Assembly: GCA_047971925.1 (NCBI GenBank)
Contig: JBKEAC010000123.1
Coordinates: forward strand, 1-24,281
DNA from: JBKEDC01 sp047971925
Lineage (GTDB): Bacteria; Bacteroidota; Bacteroidia; Bacteroidales; Prolixibacteraceae
DNA length: 24,281 nucleotides
Direction of reading: 5' to 3'
Under the pieces are notes generated by a model, which did not search any database, was not told the DNA's origin, and saw nothing but the letters and a program-made list of their open reading frames with translations. Positions within the stretch are counted from its first letter, which is position 1; every line of letters begins with the position of its first letter. Positions 8,126 to 17,251 of the stretch are shown here, piece after piece. A program made the translations under genes and the position numbers.

Positions 8126-10902
8126 TTTATTGTTGAGAATTTGATTTCTGTCGATTGCAAATCTGGACTGCTAGCTTTTAATATCAATTCACCCGATTCA
8201 GCTGTAGATTGCACCAACACTTGCGCCCAACCGTTGAAAAGTTTCCTTTGCCAATCATCGTTCCTTGTAATCAATTGCAAAGAACCTGGTTTCTTGTTTG
8301 GTTCGTCCCACTGGTTGGCGGGTTTAAGTGGCACCGCATAAATACAGATTTCATTTTCGCCCACTTTAAGCACCTTCGGATTCACCACAATGCCTGGCTT
8401 TTCACCATCTTCCACCACTTGCTGAAATTCGCCATTGATGAACAAGCGTTGACGCATGCCCACCGTGTTGTAGAACCACTTAAACGTCATTTCATCATCC
8501 ACACGTGTCAAATCGAATTTCAGTTTCATAGCCTTCACTCCTTCCTTGTTGTGCTGTTGAAGCAATTGTTTGTCGGCTTCAGAAAGCTCAAAGATGCTCG
8601 CATCAGAGAAATAGACTTGCTGATAATCTGCCACAAACTGTTCTTTTTCCAAAGAAGTAGGGTCGCCATTGCCTATGCCAATGATTTTGCCATTACCAAT
8701 GAGTTCGAAGTTAATCTGATTGTTGGCTGTGGGATGATGCACTCCTCTTTTGTCGATCACTTCCACAGAAACAATCGCCACATCTTTATTGTCGGCAAGT
8801 AGCGTTGTTTTGCTCGCTGTTAAGTTGATTTTTGTGGGTGTTGAAGCTGTGCATTGCGAAGTTTGCATGACTTTCTTTCCATCTCGATAGCCAATAGCTT
8901 CTACTCGCCCTTGTTGATAAGGCACTTTCCAAGCCGCATGGTCATATTTTGGCACCGTCTGTTTGCCCAGACTTTTTCCATTCACTTTCAGCTCCACTTC
9001 CTCGACATTGGAATACACCCAAAGATCAATAGTGTCGCCATCGGCATGATTCCAATGCGGTAAAATGTGGAGCACGGGTTCATCTTGCCACTGCGATTTC
9101 AAGTAATAGACATTATCCTTTGGGAATCCGCAGAGGTCCATCATGCCAAAATAGGAAGTAACCGAAGGAAATTTATAGGGTGTAGGTTCCCCTCGATAAT
9201 CAAAGCCTGTCCAGATGAACATACCCGCACGATAATCACGCGTATCGTAATGCTTCCAGCTTTCGTGTAGACTAGGCCAATCGGGTAGCGGCCGCACATC
9301 ATAGGCGGTGTGATAGTTCAACTCTGTTTGGGTTTCGTATATTCCTCGTGTGGCATAGGTTGAGCCTTCTTCAGTTCCCACCGATGGTTGCCACGGGAAT
9401 TTCTTGATATGTTCATCAGTGTCGCCATGTATGAGATAATTATATCCCATCACCTCCACCACCGAACCAGAACCAGTGTCCCACCCCCCACTGATTGCCA
9501 CATTCGCTTTTCGCGTTGGGTCGAGCAGATTAGCATAACTCTGCATGGTTTGCGTCATGCGTGCGCCAACCTCATTCCACTCAATGCCCCACTCCTCATT
9601 GCCAATCGACCATAAGATAATTGATGGATGATTTCTATCTCGCTTAATGAGACGCTCTAGTTCCGCCAACGCCTTATCGGTAGTTCCCATCAAGCGATTC
9701 TCATCAATCACCAAGATACCCATTTCATCGCACAAGTCGAGCAGTTCAGGAGTGGGCGGATTATGAGAGCTCCTGATGGCGTTATTTCCAAAGTTTTTCA
9801 ACTGTTGCAATCGCCAGCGATTCAATTCATCGGGAATAGCTGCCCCAACTCCCGCATGGTCTTGATGATTGTTGGTTCCTTTGAGCTTGACATGCTTACC
9901 ATTCAAGAAAAAACCTTTATCGGCAATGAACTCAATGGTTCGAATTCCGATTCGCGTGTCATATTGGTCGATTAATTTTCCCTCATGAAAGAGTTTCACC
10001 CGCTGTACATAAAGGTATGGGATTTTCAAATCCCAAAGCGTTGGATTGTGCAGCGTCATAGATTCAGAAAAAGTTTCTTTACCTAAGGCAGCAAGCGTCA
10101 TGAGGTTGGCATTAGCTTGAGCTACCACTTCGCCCTTGTCATCGAGTAATTCGATCGTAGCAGTAAATGCGGTAGTTTTAATATTTCGGTTTTCCACTTC
10201 GAAATCCACTTCAATAGTGGCTGCATTTTCTTCCACCGTAGTACGAACGAAAGTGCCATCTTTCACCACGTGGATATTTTCAGTGGTGGTGAGCCACACG
10301 TGACGATAGATTCCTGCTCCTTCATAATACCAACCTTCTTCCATGCTCACATCGCAGCGCACCGCCACCACATTATCATCGCCATAGTTCAGTATATCGG
10401 AAATATTATGTGAAAAGCTTTGGTATCCGCTCGATTCTTTGCCCAAGTAGTGCCCATTTACCCATACTTCGGCATCACGCATCACGCCATCAAACTCAAT
10501 GAACGTCTGCTTGCCTAATTGGTCTTGCTCCACAAAAAAATGCTTGCGATACCAGCCAACCGACACATCGGGGAATCCAGGACCGACAGTTTTATAGCCA
10601 TGAGAATGACTAGCCTCTTTGCTGAAAGGCATTTCCACCGCCCAATCGTGTGGCAAATCAAGCGGTCGCCATGAGCGATCATCGAACTCAGCTTTAGCAG
10701 CACCATCAGCACCATATCGAGCCTTCGATAAGTAGGTGAAATAGGCAGTACCAGTACCGAAATCCTTATCCTTGTCAAAAGGATGACCGAAGGCAAAGCG
10801 CCAATTATCATCGAAATTTACACGCGTTCTTGCCGATTGCGCTTGCATGCTTGAAAGAGCAAGTAGGCAAAAGGCAACGATGGTTATCTGTTTCTTCATC
10901 AT
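8122..10902 (-). CDS. GH2 beta-galactosidase, exported, with an insertion in the C-terminal domain
   Basis: An upstream in-frame ATG exists at 10947, but the start at 10902 (or the next codon, 10899) gives the clean signal peptide MKKQITIVAFCLLALSSMQAQ after an A-rich leader. The order is a GH2 sugar-binding sandwich (about 25-200), an immunoglobulin-like domain, a TIM barrel with acid/base Glu in WSIGNEEWG (codon 9595-9597) and nucleophile Glu in VGTEEGST (9370-9372), a DUF4982-like domain, and a GH2 C-terminal domain. That last domain is split: its first half ends near IGNGDPTS and the second resumes at RKLFNGWAQV, with about 125 extra residues between. In xyloglucan loci GH2 enzymes remove galactose from xyloglucan oligosaccharides. 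The gene starts about 55 bp after the HTCS stop and overlaps the esterase start. Confidence 0.92.
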   Translation of the reverse strand: MMKKQITIVAFCLLALSSMQAQSARTRVNFDDNWRFAFGHPFDKDKDFGTGTAYFTYLSKARYGADGAAKAEFDDRSWRPLDLPHDWAVEMPFSKEASHSHGYKTVGPGFPDVSVGWYRKHFFVEQDQLGKQTFIEFDGVMRDAEVWVNGHYLGKESSGYQSFSHNISDILNYGDDNVVAVRCDVSMEEGWYYEGAGIYRHVWLTTTENIHVVKDGTFVRTTVEENAATIEVDFEVENRNIKTTAFTATIELLDDKGEVVAQANANLMTLAALGKETFSESMTLHNPTLWDLKIPYLYVQRVKLFHEGKLIDQYDTRIGIRTIEFIADKGFFLNGKHVKLKGTNNHQDHAGVGAAIPDELNRWRLQQLKNFGNNAIRSSHNPPTPELLDLCDEMGILVIDENRLMGTTDKALAELERLIKRDRNHPSIILWSIGNEEWGIEWNEVGARMTQTMQSYANLLDPTRKANVAISGGWDTGSGSVVEVMGYNYLIHGDTDEHIKKFPWQPSVGTEEGSTYATRGIYETQTELNYHTAYDVRPLPDWPSLHESWKHYDTRDYRAGMFIWTGFDYRGEPTPYKFPSVTSYFGMMDLCGFPKDNVYYLKSQWQDEPVLHILPHWNHADGDTIDLWVYSNVEEVELKVNGKSLGKQTVPKYDHAAWKVPYQQGRVEAIGYRDGKKVMQTSQCTASTPTKINLTASKTTLLADNKDVAIVSVEVIDKRGVHHPTANNQINFELIGNGKIIGIGNGDPTSLEKEQFVADYQQVYFSDASIFELSEADKQLLQQHNKEGVKAMKLKFDLTRVDDEMTFKWFYNTVGMRQRLFINGEFQQVVEDGEKPGIVVNPKVLKVGENEICIYAVPLKPANQWDEPNKKPGSLQLITRNDDWQRKLFNGWAQVLVQSTAESGELILKASSPDLQSTEIKFSTIK

Positions 10903-10955
10903 TTTTATTTTAGCTCCATCCAACACCCCTGAGAGAGTCAGAATCACAGGAATTA

Positions 10956-13900
10956 TTAATCTTTGGTGTGTAGAACACTTTTATCTTTCATATATTGTGT
11001 TGGCACAACGCCATATTGTTCCTTGAAATATTTGGCGAAGTAGCGTGGGCTGTTGAATCCCACTTCATACGCCACTTCTGACACGTTCATTTGGCTTTTT
11101 TCTAGGAGTTGAGCCGCACGTTTCAAGCGAATAATCCGTATAAACTCGATAGGAGCTTTCCCAACAATCGCTATCAACTTTTTGTATAGATAAACCCTAC
11201 TCATACCCAGATCACTACTCAAATGCTCTACACTATATGCTGAATTGGCTATGTTTTCCTCTACTAAAGCAATAGCCTTTTTAATCAGTTTTTCATCCAT
11301 CGAAGTAATAGTAATTTCACTTGGGCTCACATCAATACCTTGCTTAAACTGATTCAGTCGAGTTTCGCGCAAAGAAATCAATTTCGCCACGCGGAGTAGT
11401 AACACTTCAAGGTTAAAGGGCTTGGTGATATACTCATCGGCTCCAATCTCCAATCCTTTGATTTTATCTTCATCTTCGGTGCGTGCAGTTAGTAGAATGA
11501 TGGGTATATGCGATGTTCGAATATCGGACTTCAACTGTTTACAAAGATCCAAACCATCCACAAGAGGCATCATCACATCGCTGATAATTAAATCGGGCTG
11601 CACATCATGCACTTGATTCAAGGCTTCTTGCCCATTACTCAGTGCACACACTTTATATTGTTCGCTTAAACACTCTTCCATAAAATGACGGAAATCAGCA
11701 TTATCTTCTACCACCATAATGGTAAATTGTTTTGATTGGTTACTATTAATCGGATCGTTATTACTCATCACCTTACGTTCTTCTTTGCTTTCATATTCAA
11801 TTGGAATACGCACCGTGAATATTGTTCCTTTATTTAGCTCACTTTCTACCGATAGCGAACCATTATGAAGCTGCACCATTTCTTGTGCTAAGTTCAACCC
11901 AATCCCACTTCCACCGACACCCAATCGTTCGTTGTTTTCCGACTGATAGAAGCGATTAAAAATAAGTGTTTGGTCTTTGACTGAAATGCCTACACCTGTA
12001 TCAACCACTCGAATAATAAAGTCGTTCGGCTCTTCATACAAAAAAACCTGCACACTTCCACCCTCATTGGTAAACTTCAGTGCATTGGAGAGCAAATTCA
12101 TCATCACCTTATGCAGCTTATCTTGATCGAAAATCACTGAGAGCTTCTGAGGTTCATGCTGAAATTCAAAGCTAATATTTTTCTTACTGAACGCCTGAGC
12201 AAAGTTACTAGTGAGATTCTCTAAGAAATAAACTAAATCGGCACATTTGGGCGTGTATTTCAATTCATATAAATCAAGTTTTCGGAAATCGAGCAACTGA
12301 TTCACTAAGTCGAGCAATTGCATCGCATTATTCTTCACAATTGTAATCAACTTAATGTCTTCGGGGAGTACTGCTTTTGAAAGAAGCTTATCAATCGGTG
12401 TGAGAATCAAGGTGAGTGGTGTGCGAAATTCATGACTAATATTGGTAAGAAACTTAAATTTCATTTCATCAAGGTTGTGATTTCTCTCAGCTTGCAGTCG
12501 GTCGTTTTTGATTTCTAGCTTCAACCTTTCACGCACCAGAGTGCTGTGTCGCCACCAAAACAAGAACGATGCAGCTAGCAACACATAGCAAACAATTGCC
12601 CATAAGCTCAAGTAGAATGGCGGGAGAATTTTGATATCTATGCTCGAAAAGCTTTCATTGCGCAGTCCATCGCTATTAGCAGCTCGCACCTTGAAAGTGT
12701 AATTTCCAGCATCGAGATTGGTGTATGTCACCCCATTCAAGTTTTTCCCTAAGCGTTGCCAATCCTTGTCAAAACCTTCCAACTGATATTCATAGCTCAC
12801 CTTGCTGGGCACGAAATAATCGAGAGCTGAAAAGTTGATGGTAAACACATTCATCTTTTGCTTAAGCACTAATTCTTTGGTTTCACCGATTGATTTCTTC
12901 AACACTTCACACCCAAATATGATTTGCTTCGGATGCACGGTTTGATTAAACACTTTCAGCTCGGTAAAGGTAACTTTAGGAAGAATCTGATTGTAAACAA
13001 TCTTCTCTGGTCGGAAAAGATTGAAGCCATTAACTCCTCCAAAAATCAGTTCTCCTCCAAGCGTTTTACACTTCGAAAGCATATTAAACTCCAAACTTTG
13101 CAAACCATCGGCTTCGGTGAAATTCGACACTTCAAACCGCATATCTTCAGCTACCTGCAAGATTGAAATCTTGCTCAGTCCTGTTGATTTGCTCACCCAA
13201 ATGTTGTTGTCATCATCTTCGAGCAAGCAGCTGATCGTTCCTTCTACAAAACCATCTTCTTCGCGAAACAACTTATAGCTTCCAGTTTCAGGATTCAGCA
13301 TGAACAATCCCACTCTAAGAGCATACCACAAACACGAGCGAGAATCTTCATAGATTTCATTCACCACCTTGCCTTCAACATATTTGGCCAAAACTTCTCG
13401 ATGCTCTTTTAGGTGAGACTCAAAGCGGTTCTTTTCTGCGTCATAGAACGCCACACCTCTATCAGTGGCAATTGCAATCAAGCCATTGCGCATGCGCAAA
13501 AGCTGATAGATGGACAATACGCTGAAAGGTGGTTTATTATGTGCAAGCAGCGCCTCTATTCTATCAGTCGAGCGATTATATTTCGCCAACCCACCGCCGA
13601 GCGTACCTAAAAGAATTTCTCCACTAGACATTTCAATAATCGACCACACATTCTGATTGAGCAGACCACTACCATTATCCACCGTGTAACGTTTGAACTT
13701 CTTCCCATCAAACACATTCACCCCTCCTGCATAAGTGCCCACCCAGAGCAAACCTTTGGAATCAATGAAAAGACTCACCACCACATCGGTCGATAGACTA
13801 TCCTCATTTTTCGGATTGCTGCGATAAGTGATATATTTCCCTTGCTTCCGGTTGAAATAAATCAAACCTCCCCCATTCGTTCCAATCCACAGATTGCCCT

Positions 13901-15011
13901 TTTCATCTTCCTGAAAGCAATTTACATCATTAAAAGGAAGGCTGTTTGGGTCGGAAAGAAAATGCTTCTTACATTGAAATTTATAGATACTCTTATTATA
14001 GAAGCTCACTCCTTGCTTGTAGGTAGATACCCACACCATATTCTTTCGGTCGATGAAAATATCGGTTATTGCATCTTGCGCCACACTCTGTGGATTATCC
14101 TCTTGGTGACAAATATAACTCACCTGCTCCCCCTGCAAATCAAGCACGTTAATTCCCCCGTGGTCTGTGCCAATCCAGATTCTCTCCTCTTCATCTTGTG
14201 CAATGGCGGTAACAATATCATTACTTAGTGGAAACTTTGCTGAAGTGGTGGAATAATGCGCCCACTCACTTTTTATCGCATCAAAACGATAGACCCCATG
14301 ATTATTTCCATAGAACCACACGCCTCCACTTCTATCTACAAACAGCTTAGCATTAATGCTATCGTTACCCAACTTGCCTTCCAAATGCCTGTTGGAATAT
14401 TGCAACTGATATTGCATGTCATAGCACTCCAACGAACCATCGGTGAATAAACTGTAGAGAAGCCCATTAGCATTTAAAAAACATATCAGCCCACAATTTA
14501 CTGGTTTATTGTTAACGAATACCTGATCGACATCCTTAGTTTCTGGGTTATATAGACTGAAATATTTATTCGAGTAGAGTTTAATCCACAGTTGCTTCTG
14601 CTCATCGAAATACACCTCTTGAATGTCGGACTCATTGAATTTTGAGCCCAAATAATCATTGATGCCTACATAGAAGCGTTCCAAATGCGAATCATAAATC
14701 ACATAGTTATGCATGGTTTTAAACCAAATTCCGGCACTTTGGTCTTCTTGAATCTCCGACACATAGTCGTTATTCATATCGCCTGCATGATTAAAAAAAT
14801 CGTTATGGTTCTTAAACACCTTGCCATCATATTTACTCACCCCTGACTCTGTACCAAACCACATATATCCCTTCGAATCCATAAAAACACATTTCACCTG
14901 ATTATTAATCATCCCGTGTTCATTGTTAAGCTGCAAGAAATAATATGGCAATGCAGCTTCTGCTGAAAGCATTGTTATGAAAAGGACGAAAAGGAAATAT
15001 AATCTACACAT
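10956..15011 (-). CDS. Hybrid two-component system sensor-regulator (HTCS)
   Basis: This 1351-residue protein joins sensor, kinase and transcription factor in one chain. A signal peptide (about 1-19) is followed by a periplasmic double beta-propeller of two-component regulator repeats (about 25-735, repeated motifs such as MWFGTESGVSKYDG, LWIGTNGGGLIYF, LWVGTYAGGVNVF), a Y_Y_Y domain (about 737-795) and a transmembrane helix (about 800-820). Then come HisKA with H860 in ISHEFRTPL, HATPase_c (NLLSNALKF, DTGVGI, GGSGIGLN), a receiver with D1145 in IISDVMMP, and an AraC-type DNA-binding domain (about 1240-1345). All key residues are present. HTCS proteins bind a signature oligosaccharide in the periplasm and activate the linked locus. 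It lies inside the enzyme run, 37 bp after the GH3 stop and about 55 bp before GH2, so it may share their transcript and control its own level. Confidence 0.97.
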   Translation of the reverse strand: MCRLYFLFVLFITMLSAEAALPYYFLQLNNEHGMINNQVKCVFMDSKGYMWFGTESGVSKYDGKVFKNHNDFFNHAGDMNNDYVSEIQEDQSAGIWFKTMHNYVIYDSHLERFYVGINDYLGSKFNESDIQEVYFDEQKQLWIKLYSNKYFSLYNPETKDVDQVFVNNKPVNCGLICFLNANGLLYSLFTDGSLECYDMQYQLQYSNRHLEGKLGNDSINAKLFVDRSGGVWFYGNNHGVYRFDAIKSEWAHYSTTSAKFPLSNDIVTAIAQDEEERIWIGTDHGGINVLDLQGEQVSYICHQEDNPQSVAQDAITDIFIDRKNMVWVSTYKQGVSFYNKSIYKFQCKKHFLSDPNSLPFNDVNCFQEDEKGNLWIGTNGGGLIYFNRKQGKYITYRSNPKNEDSLSTDVVVSLFIDSKGLLWVGTYAGGVNVFDGKKFKRYTVDNGSGLLNQNVWSIIEMSSGEILLGTLGGGLAKYNRSTDRIEALLAHNKPPFSVLSIYQLLRMRNGLIAIATDRGVAFYDAEKNRFESHLKEHREVLAKYVEGKVVNEIYEDSRSCLWYALRVGLFMLNPETGSYKLFREEDGFVEGTISCLLEDDDNNIWVSKSTGLSKISILQVAEDMRFEVSNFTEADGLQSLEFNMLSKCKTLGGELIFGGVNGFNLFRPEKIVYNQILPKVTFTELKVFNQTVHPKQIIFGCEVLKKSIGETKELVLKQKMNVFTINFSALDYFVPSKVSYEYQLEGFDKDWQRLGKNLNGVTYTNLDAGNYTFKVRAANSDGLRNESFSSIDIKILPPFYLSLWAIVCYVLLAASFLFWWRHSTLVRERLKLEIKNDRLQAERNHNLDEMKFKFLTNISHEFRTPLTLILTPIDKLLSKAVLPEDIKLITIVKNNAMQLLDLVNQLLDFRKLDLYELKYTPKCADLVYFLENLTSNFAQAFSKKNISFEFQHEPQKLSVIFDQDKLHKVMMNLLSNALKFTNEGGSVQVFLYEEPNDFIIRVVDTGVGISVKDQTLIFNRFYQSENNERLGVGGSGIGLNLAQEMVQLHNGSLSVESELNKGTIFTVRIPIEYESKEERKVMSNNDPINSNQSKQFTIMVVEDNADFRHFMEECLSEQYKVCALSNGQEALNQVHDVQPDLIISDVMMPLVDGLDLCKQLKSDIRTSHIPIILLTARTEDEDKIKGLEIGADEYITKPFNLEVLLLRVAKLISLRETRLNQFKQGIDVSPSEITITSMDEKLIKKAIALVEENIANSAYSVEHLSSDLGMSRVYLYKKLIAIVGKAPIEFIRIIRLKRAAQLLEKSQMNVSEVAYEVGFNSPRYFAKYFKEQYGVVPTQYMKDKSVLHTKD

Positions 15012-15048
15012 AAATGACGATTTTTAAAATTAGTTATTTTTGCATCCA

Positions 15049-17223
15049 CTAATTTAAGAAAACTTTTTCGTTATATCGAATTTGATTCGATGCTGTGCCT
15101 AAAAAAAGTTGATATACCCCATGCTCCACCTGCCATGATTTTGTCCTTTCATCGTAATAGGATAGATTTTTTATTGGTATTTCTATGCTCACCGTTTGCC
15201 TTTCTCCTGGATTAAGATATACTTTCTGAAATGCTTTCAATTCTTTGGTGGCTCGCGCTACTTCCGAGCGTTGTTTACCTACATATACCTGAAGAACTTC
15301 TGCCCCTTTTATTGCCCCAACATTACGAATCGTACAAGTCAATCGAATCGTATCGGTGAGCTGCACCTTTGTATCATCTAAACTCATATCCTGAATTTCA
15401 AAATCAGTGTATGACAATCCATAGCCAAAGGCAAATTGCGGCTTAATGTTCTTAGTATCAAACCAACGATAGCCTACCAAAATATCTTCTTTGTAGTATT
15501 GATTTACACTATCACCTGGATAAGATAATTCTCCGAAATAATGTGCCGCATTATCCGTTAGTTTCACTGGGTAAGAAAATGGAAGTTTCCCCGATGGATT
15601 CACATCGCCTGAAAGTACATCAGCCAATGCATTGCCAGCCTCACTACCGTTATACCACGCCTGCATCAAGCCCTTCACCTGTGGCAACCACGACATCTCC
15701 ACCGCATTACCACTCACAAGCACCACGCCGATATTGGTGTTAACTTTTGCCAAAGATTCAATCAATTTGCCCTGACCAAAAGGCAAGTTATATTGTTTGC
15801 GATCGGCACCTTCACAATCTTGATAATGATTTTTATTCAATCCTCCGATGAATATTACCACATCAGATTGCTCTGCTATCAATAAAGCTTCTTGCTTCAA
15901 CGAATCAGCATTAAGTCCATAGCTCAATTCCTGCCCATAGGCAGATGGCCCTGAAGCATATCCTCTAGCATACTTAATTTCCGATTGAGTAAAGCGTGCT
16001 TTAATTCCTTCCAATGGAGAGATTTCATACTTTGCCTTTAACTCCGATGATCCACCGCCTACTGTCATTTCATGCATAGCATTCTCTCCGATAACAGCAA
16101 TCGTGAATCCCTTTTTATCAATCAATGGAAAAAATTGGGCTTCATTTTTCAGCAACACCATTCCATCGACAGCAATTCTGCGTGCTACATCTGTATGCTC
16201 TTTCGTATTCAAACATCCAAAATCTCGATTCTTATCCATGGTAGTACGAAACATCATGCGTAACACACGACGAACCTTATCATTCACTGTTTCTTCACTC
16301 AGCTCACCAGTCCTCAGAAGCTCTAGATATGGGTCTGCTAAATAATAATTATCGTATGCCAAATCAATTGATGAGGTTAATCCGTTTGTCCAAGAGCCCA
16401 TTTCGATATCCAACCCATGAAGTGCTGCTTCTTTAGTATCGTGAGCTCCTCCCCAGTCTGTAATCAATGTTCCATCAAATCCCCATTCATCTTTAAGAAT
16501 CTGATTTAATTTCTCATTATGGCAACAATGCTGAGCATTATATTGGTTATATGCCCCCATAATAGACCATACTTTTGCTTCTTTCACGGCAGATTCAAAG
16601 GCGGGAAGATAAATCTCTCGCAAAGCTCGATCGCTCACATTAACATTAATGTGTCCTCGCGACTCTTCTTGGTTATTTAGTGCGTAATGCTTCAAGCAAG
16701 CCGCTACTCCTTGTTCTTGCACTCCTTCAATATAAGGAACAACCATGACAGATGCTAGATGGGGATCTTCTCCCAAATATTCAAAATTTCGCCCATTAAG
16801 TGGTGTGCGATAAATATTAACTCCAGGACCCAATAGCACATCTTTCTTCCGATAGCGAGCTTCTTCTCCAATTGCCACACCATAGGCATAAGAAAGATCG
16901 GGATTAAATGTTGCAGCTAAACAAGTTAATGCAGGGAAAGCTGTCACATAATCATTCGTCCAATCTGCATATCCCCAATTATCCCAATTAATTTCTCCTC
17001 GAACCCCATGAGGACCATCGCTCATCCACAACTCTGGAATTCCCAAACGAGGAACCCCTGCTGAACTAAATTTCGACTGCGCATGACACAAAGCTACTTT
17101 TTCCTCTAAAGTCAACTGTTCAAGTAGTTTTTCAATTTGCTGTTCCATGTCTTTATCTGTTTGTGCAAATGTGGAAAACGATAAAATCAATGTCAATAAT
17201 ATGTTTATAACTTTTCTTTTCAT
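15049..17223 (-). CDS. GH3 beta-glucosidase, exported
   Basis: This 724-residue enzyme has a signal peptide (MKRKVINILLTLILSFSTFAQ), a GH3 N-terminal TIM barrel (about 30-310) with the substrate loop MSDGPHGVR and the KHYALNNQE motif, nucleophile D256 in LITDWGG, a GH3 alpha/beta sandwich (about 365-590) and a C-terminal FnIII-like domain (about 640-715). The length is normal for three-domain GH3 enzymes. In xyloglucan breakdown GH3 removes glucose from the non-reducing end once GH31 has exposed it. Beta-xylosidase activity is the main alternative within this family. It starts 28 bp after the GH95 stop and is followed after 37 bp by the HTCS. Confidence 0.92.
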   Translation of the reverse strand: MKRKVINILLTLILSFSTFAQTDKDMEQQIEKLLEQLTLEEKVALCHAQSKFSSAGVPRLGIPELWMSDGPHGVRGEINWDNWGYADWTNDYVTAFPALTCLAATFNPDLSYAYGVAIGEEARYRKKDVLLGPGVNIYRTPLNGRNFEYLGEDPHLASVMVVPYIEGVQEQGVAACLKHYALNNQEESRGHINVNVSDRALREIYLPAFESAVKEAKVWSIMGAYNQYNAQHCCHNEKLNQILKDEWGFDGTLITDWGGAHDTKEAALHGLDIEMGSWTNGLTSSIDLAYDNYYLADPYLELLRTGELSEETVNDKVRRVLRMMFRTTMDKNRDFGCLNTKEHTDVARRIAVDGMVLLKNEAQFFPLIDKKGFTIAVIGENAMHEMTVGGGSSELKAKYEISPLEGIKARFTQSEIKYARGYASGPSAYGQELSYGLNADSLKQEALLIAEQSDVVIFIGGLNKNHYQDCEGADRKQYNLPFGQGKLIESLAKVNTNIGVVLVSGNAVEMSWLPQVKGLMQAWYNGSEAGNALADVLSGDVNPSGKLPFSYPVKLTDNAAHYFGELSYPGDSVNQYYKEDILVGYRWFDTKNIKPQFAFGYGLSYTDFEIQDMSLDDTKVQLTDTIRLTCTIRNVGAIKGAEVLQVYVGKQRSEVARATKELKAFQKVYLNPGERQTVSIEIPIKNLSYYDERTKSWQVEHGVYQLFLGTASNQIRYNEKVFLN

Positions 17224-17251
17224 TCAATATTTGGTTTTGAAAGTGGCTACT

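Noticed and set aside
10903..10947. ATG at 10947 as the GH2 start
   Set aside because: It would place 15 extra residues ahead of a clean signal peptide that begins at the double Met (10902/10899), which follows an A-rich leader.
12924..13278. Frameshift or split in the HTCS gene
   Set aside because: The minus-strand frame is continuous over 1351 codons with all domains and phospho-acceptor residues intact.
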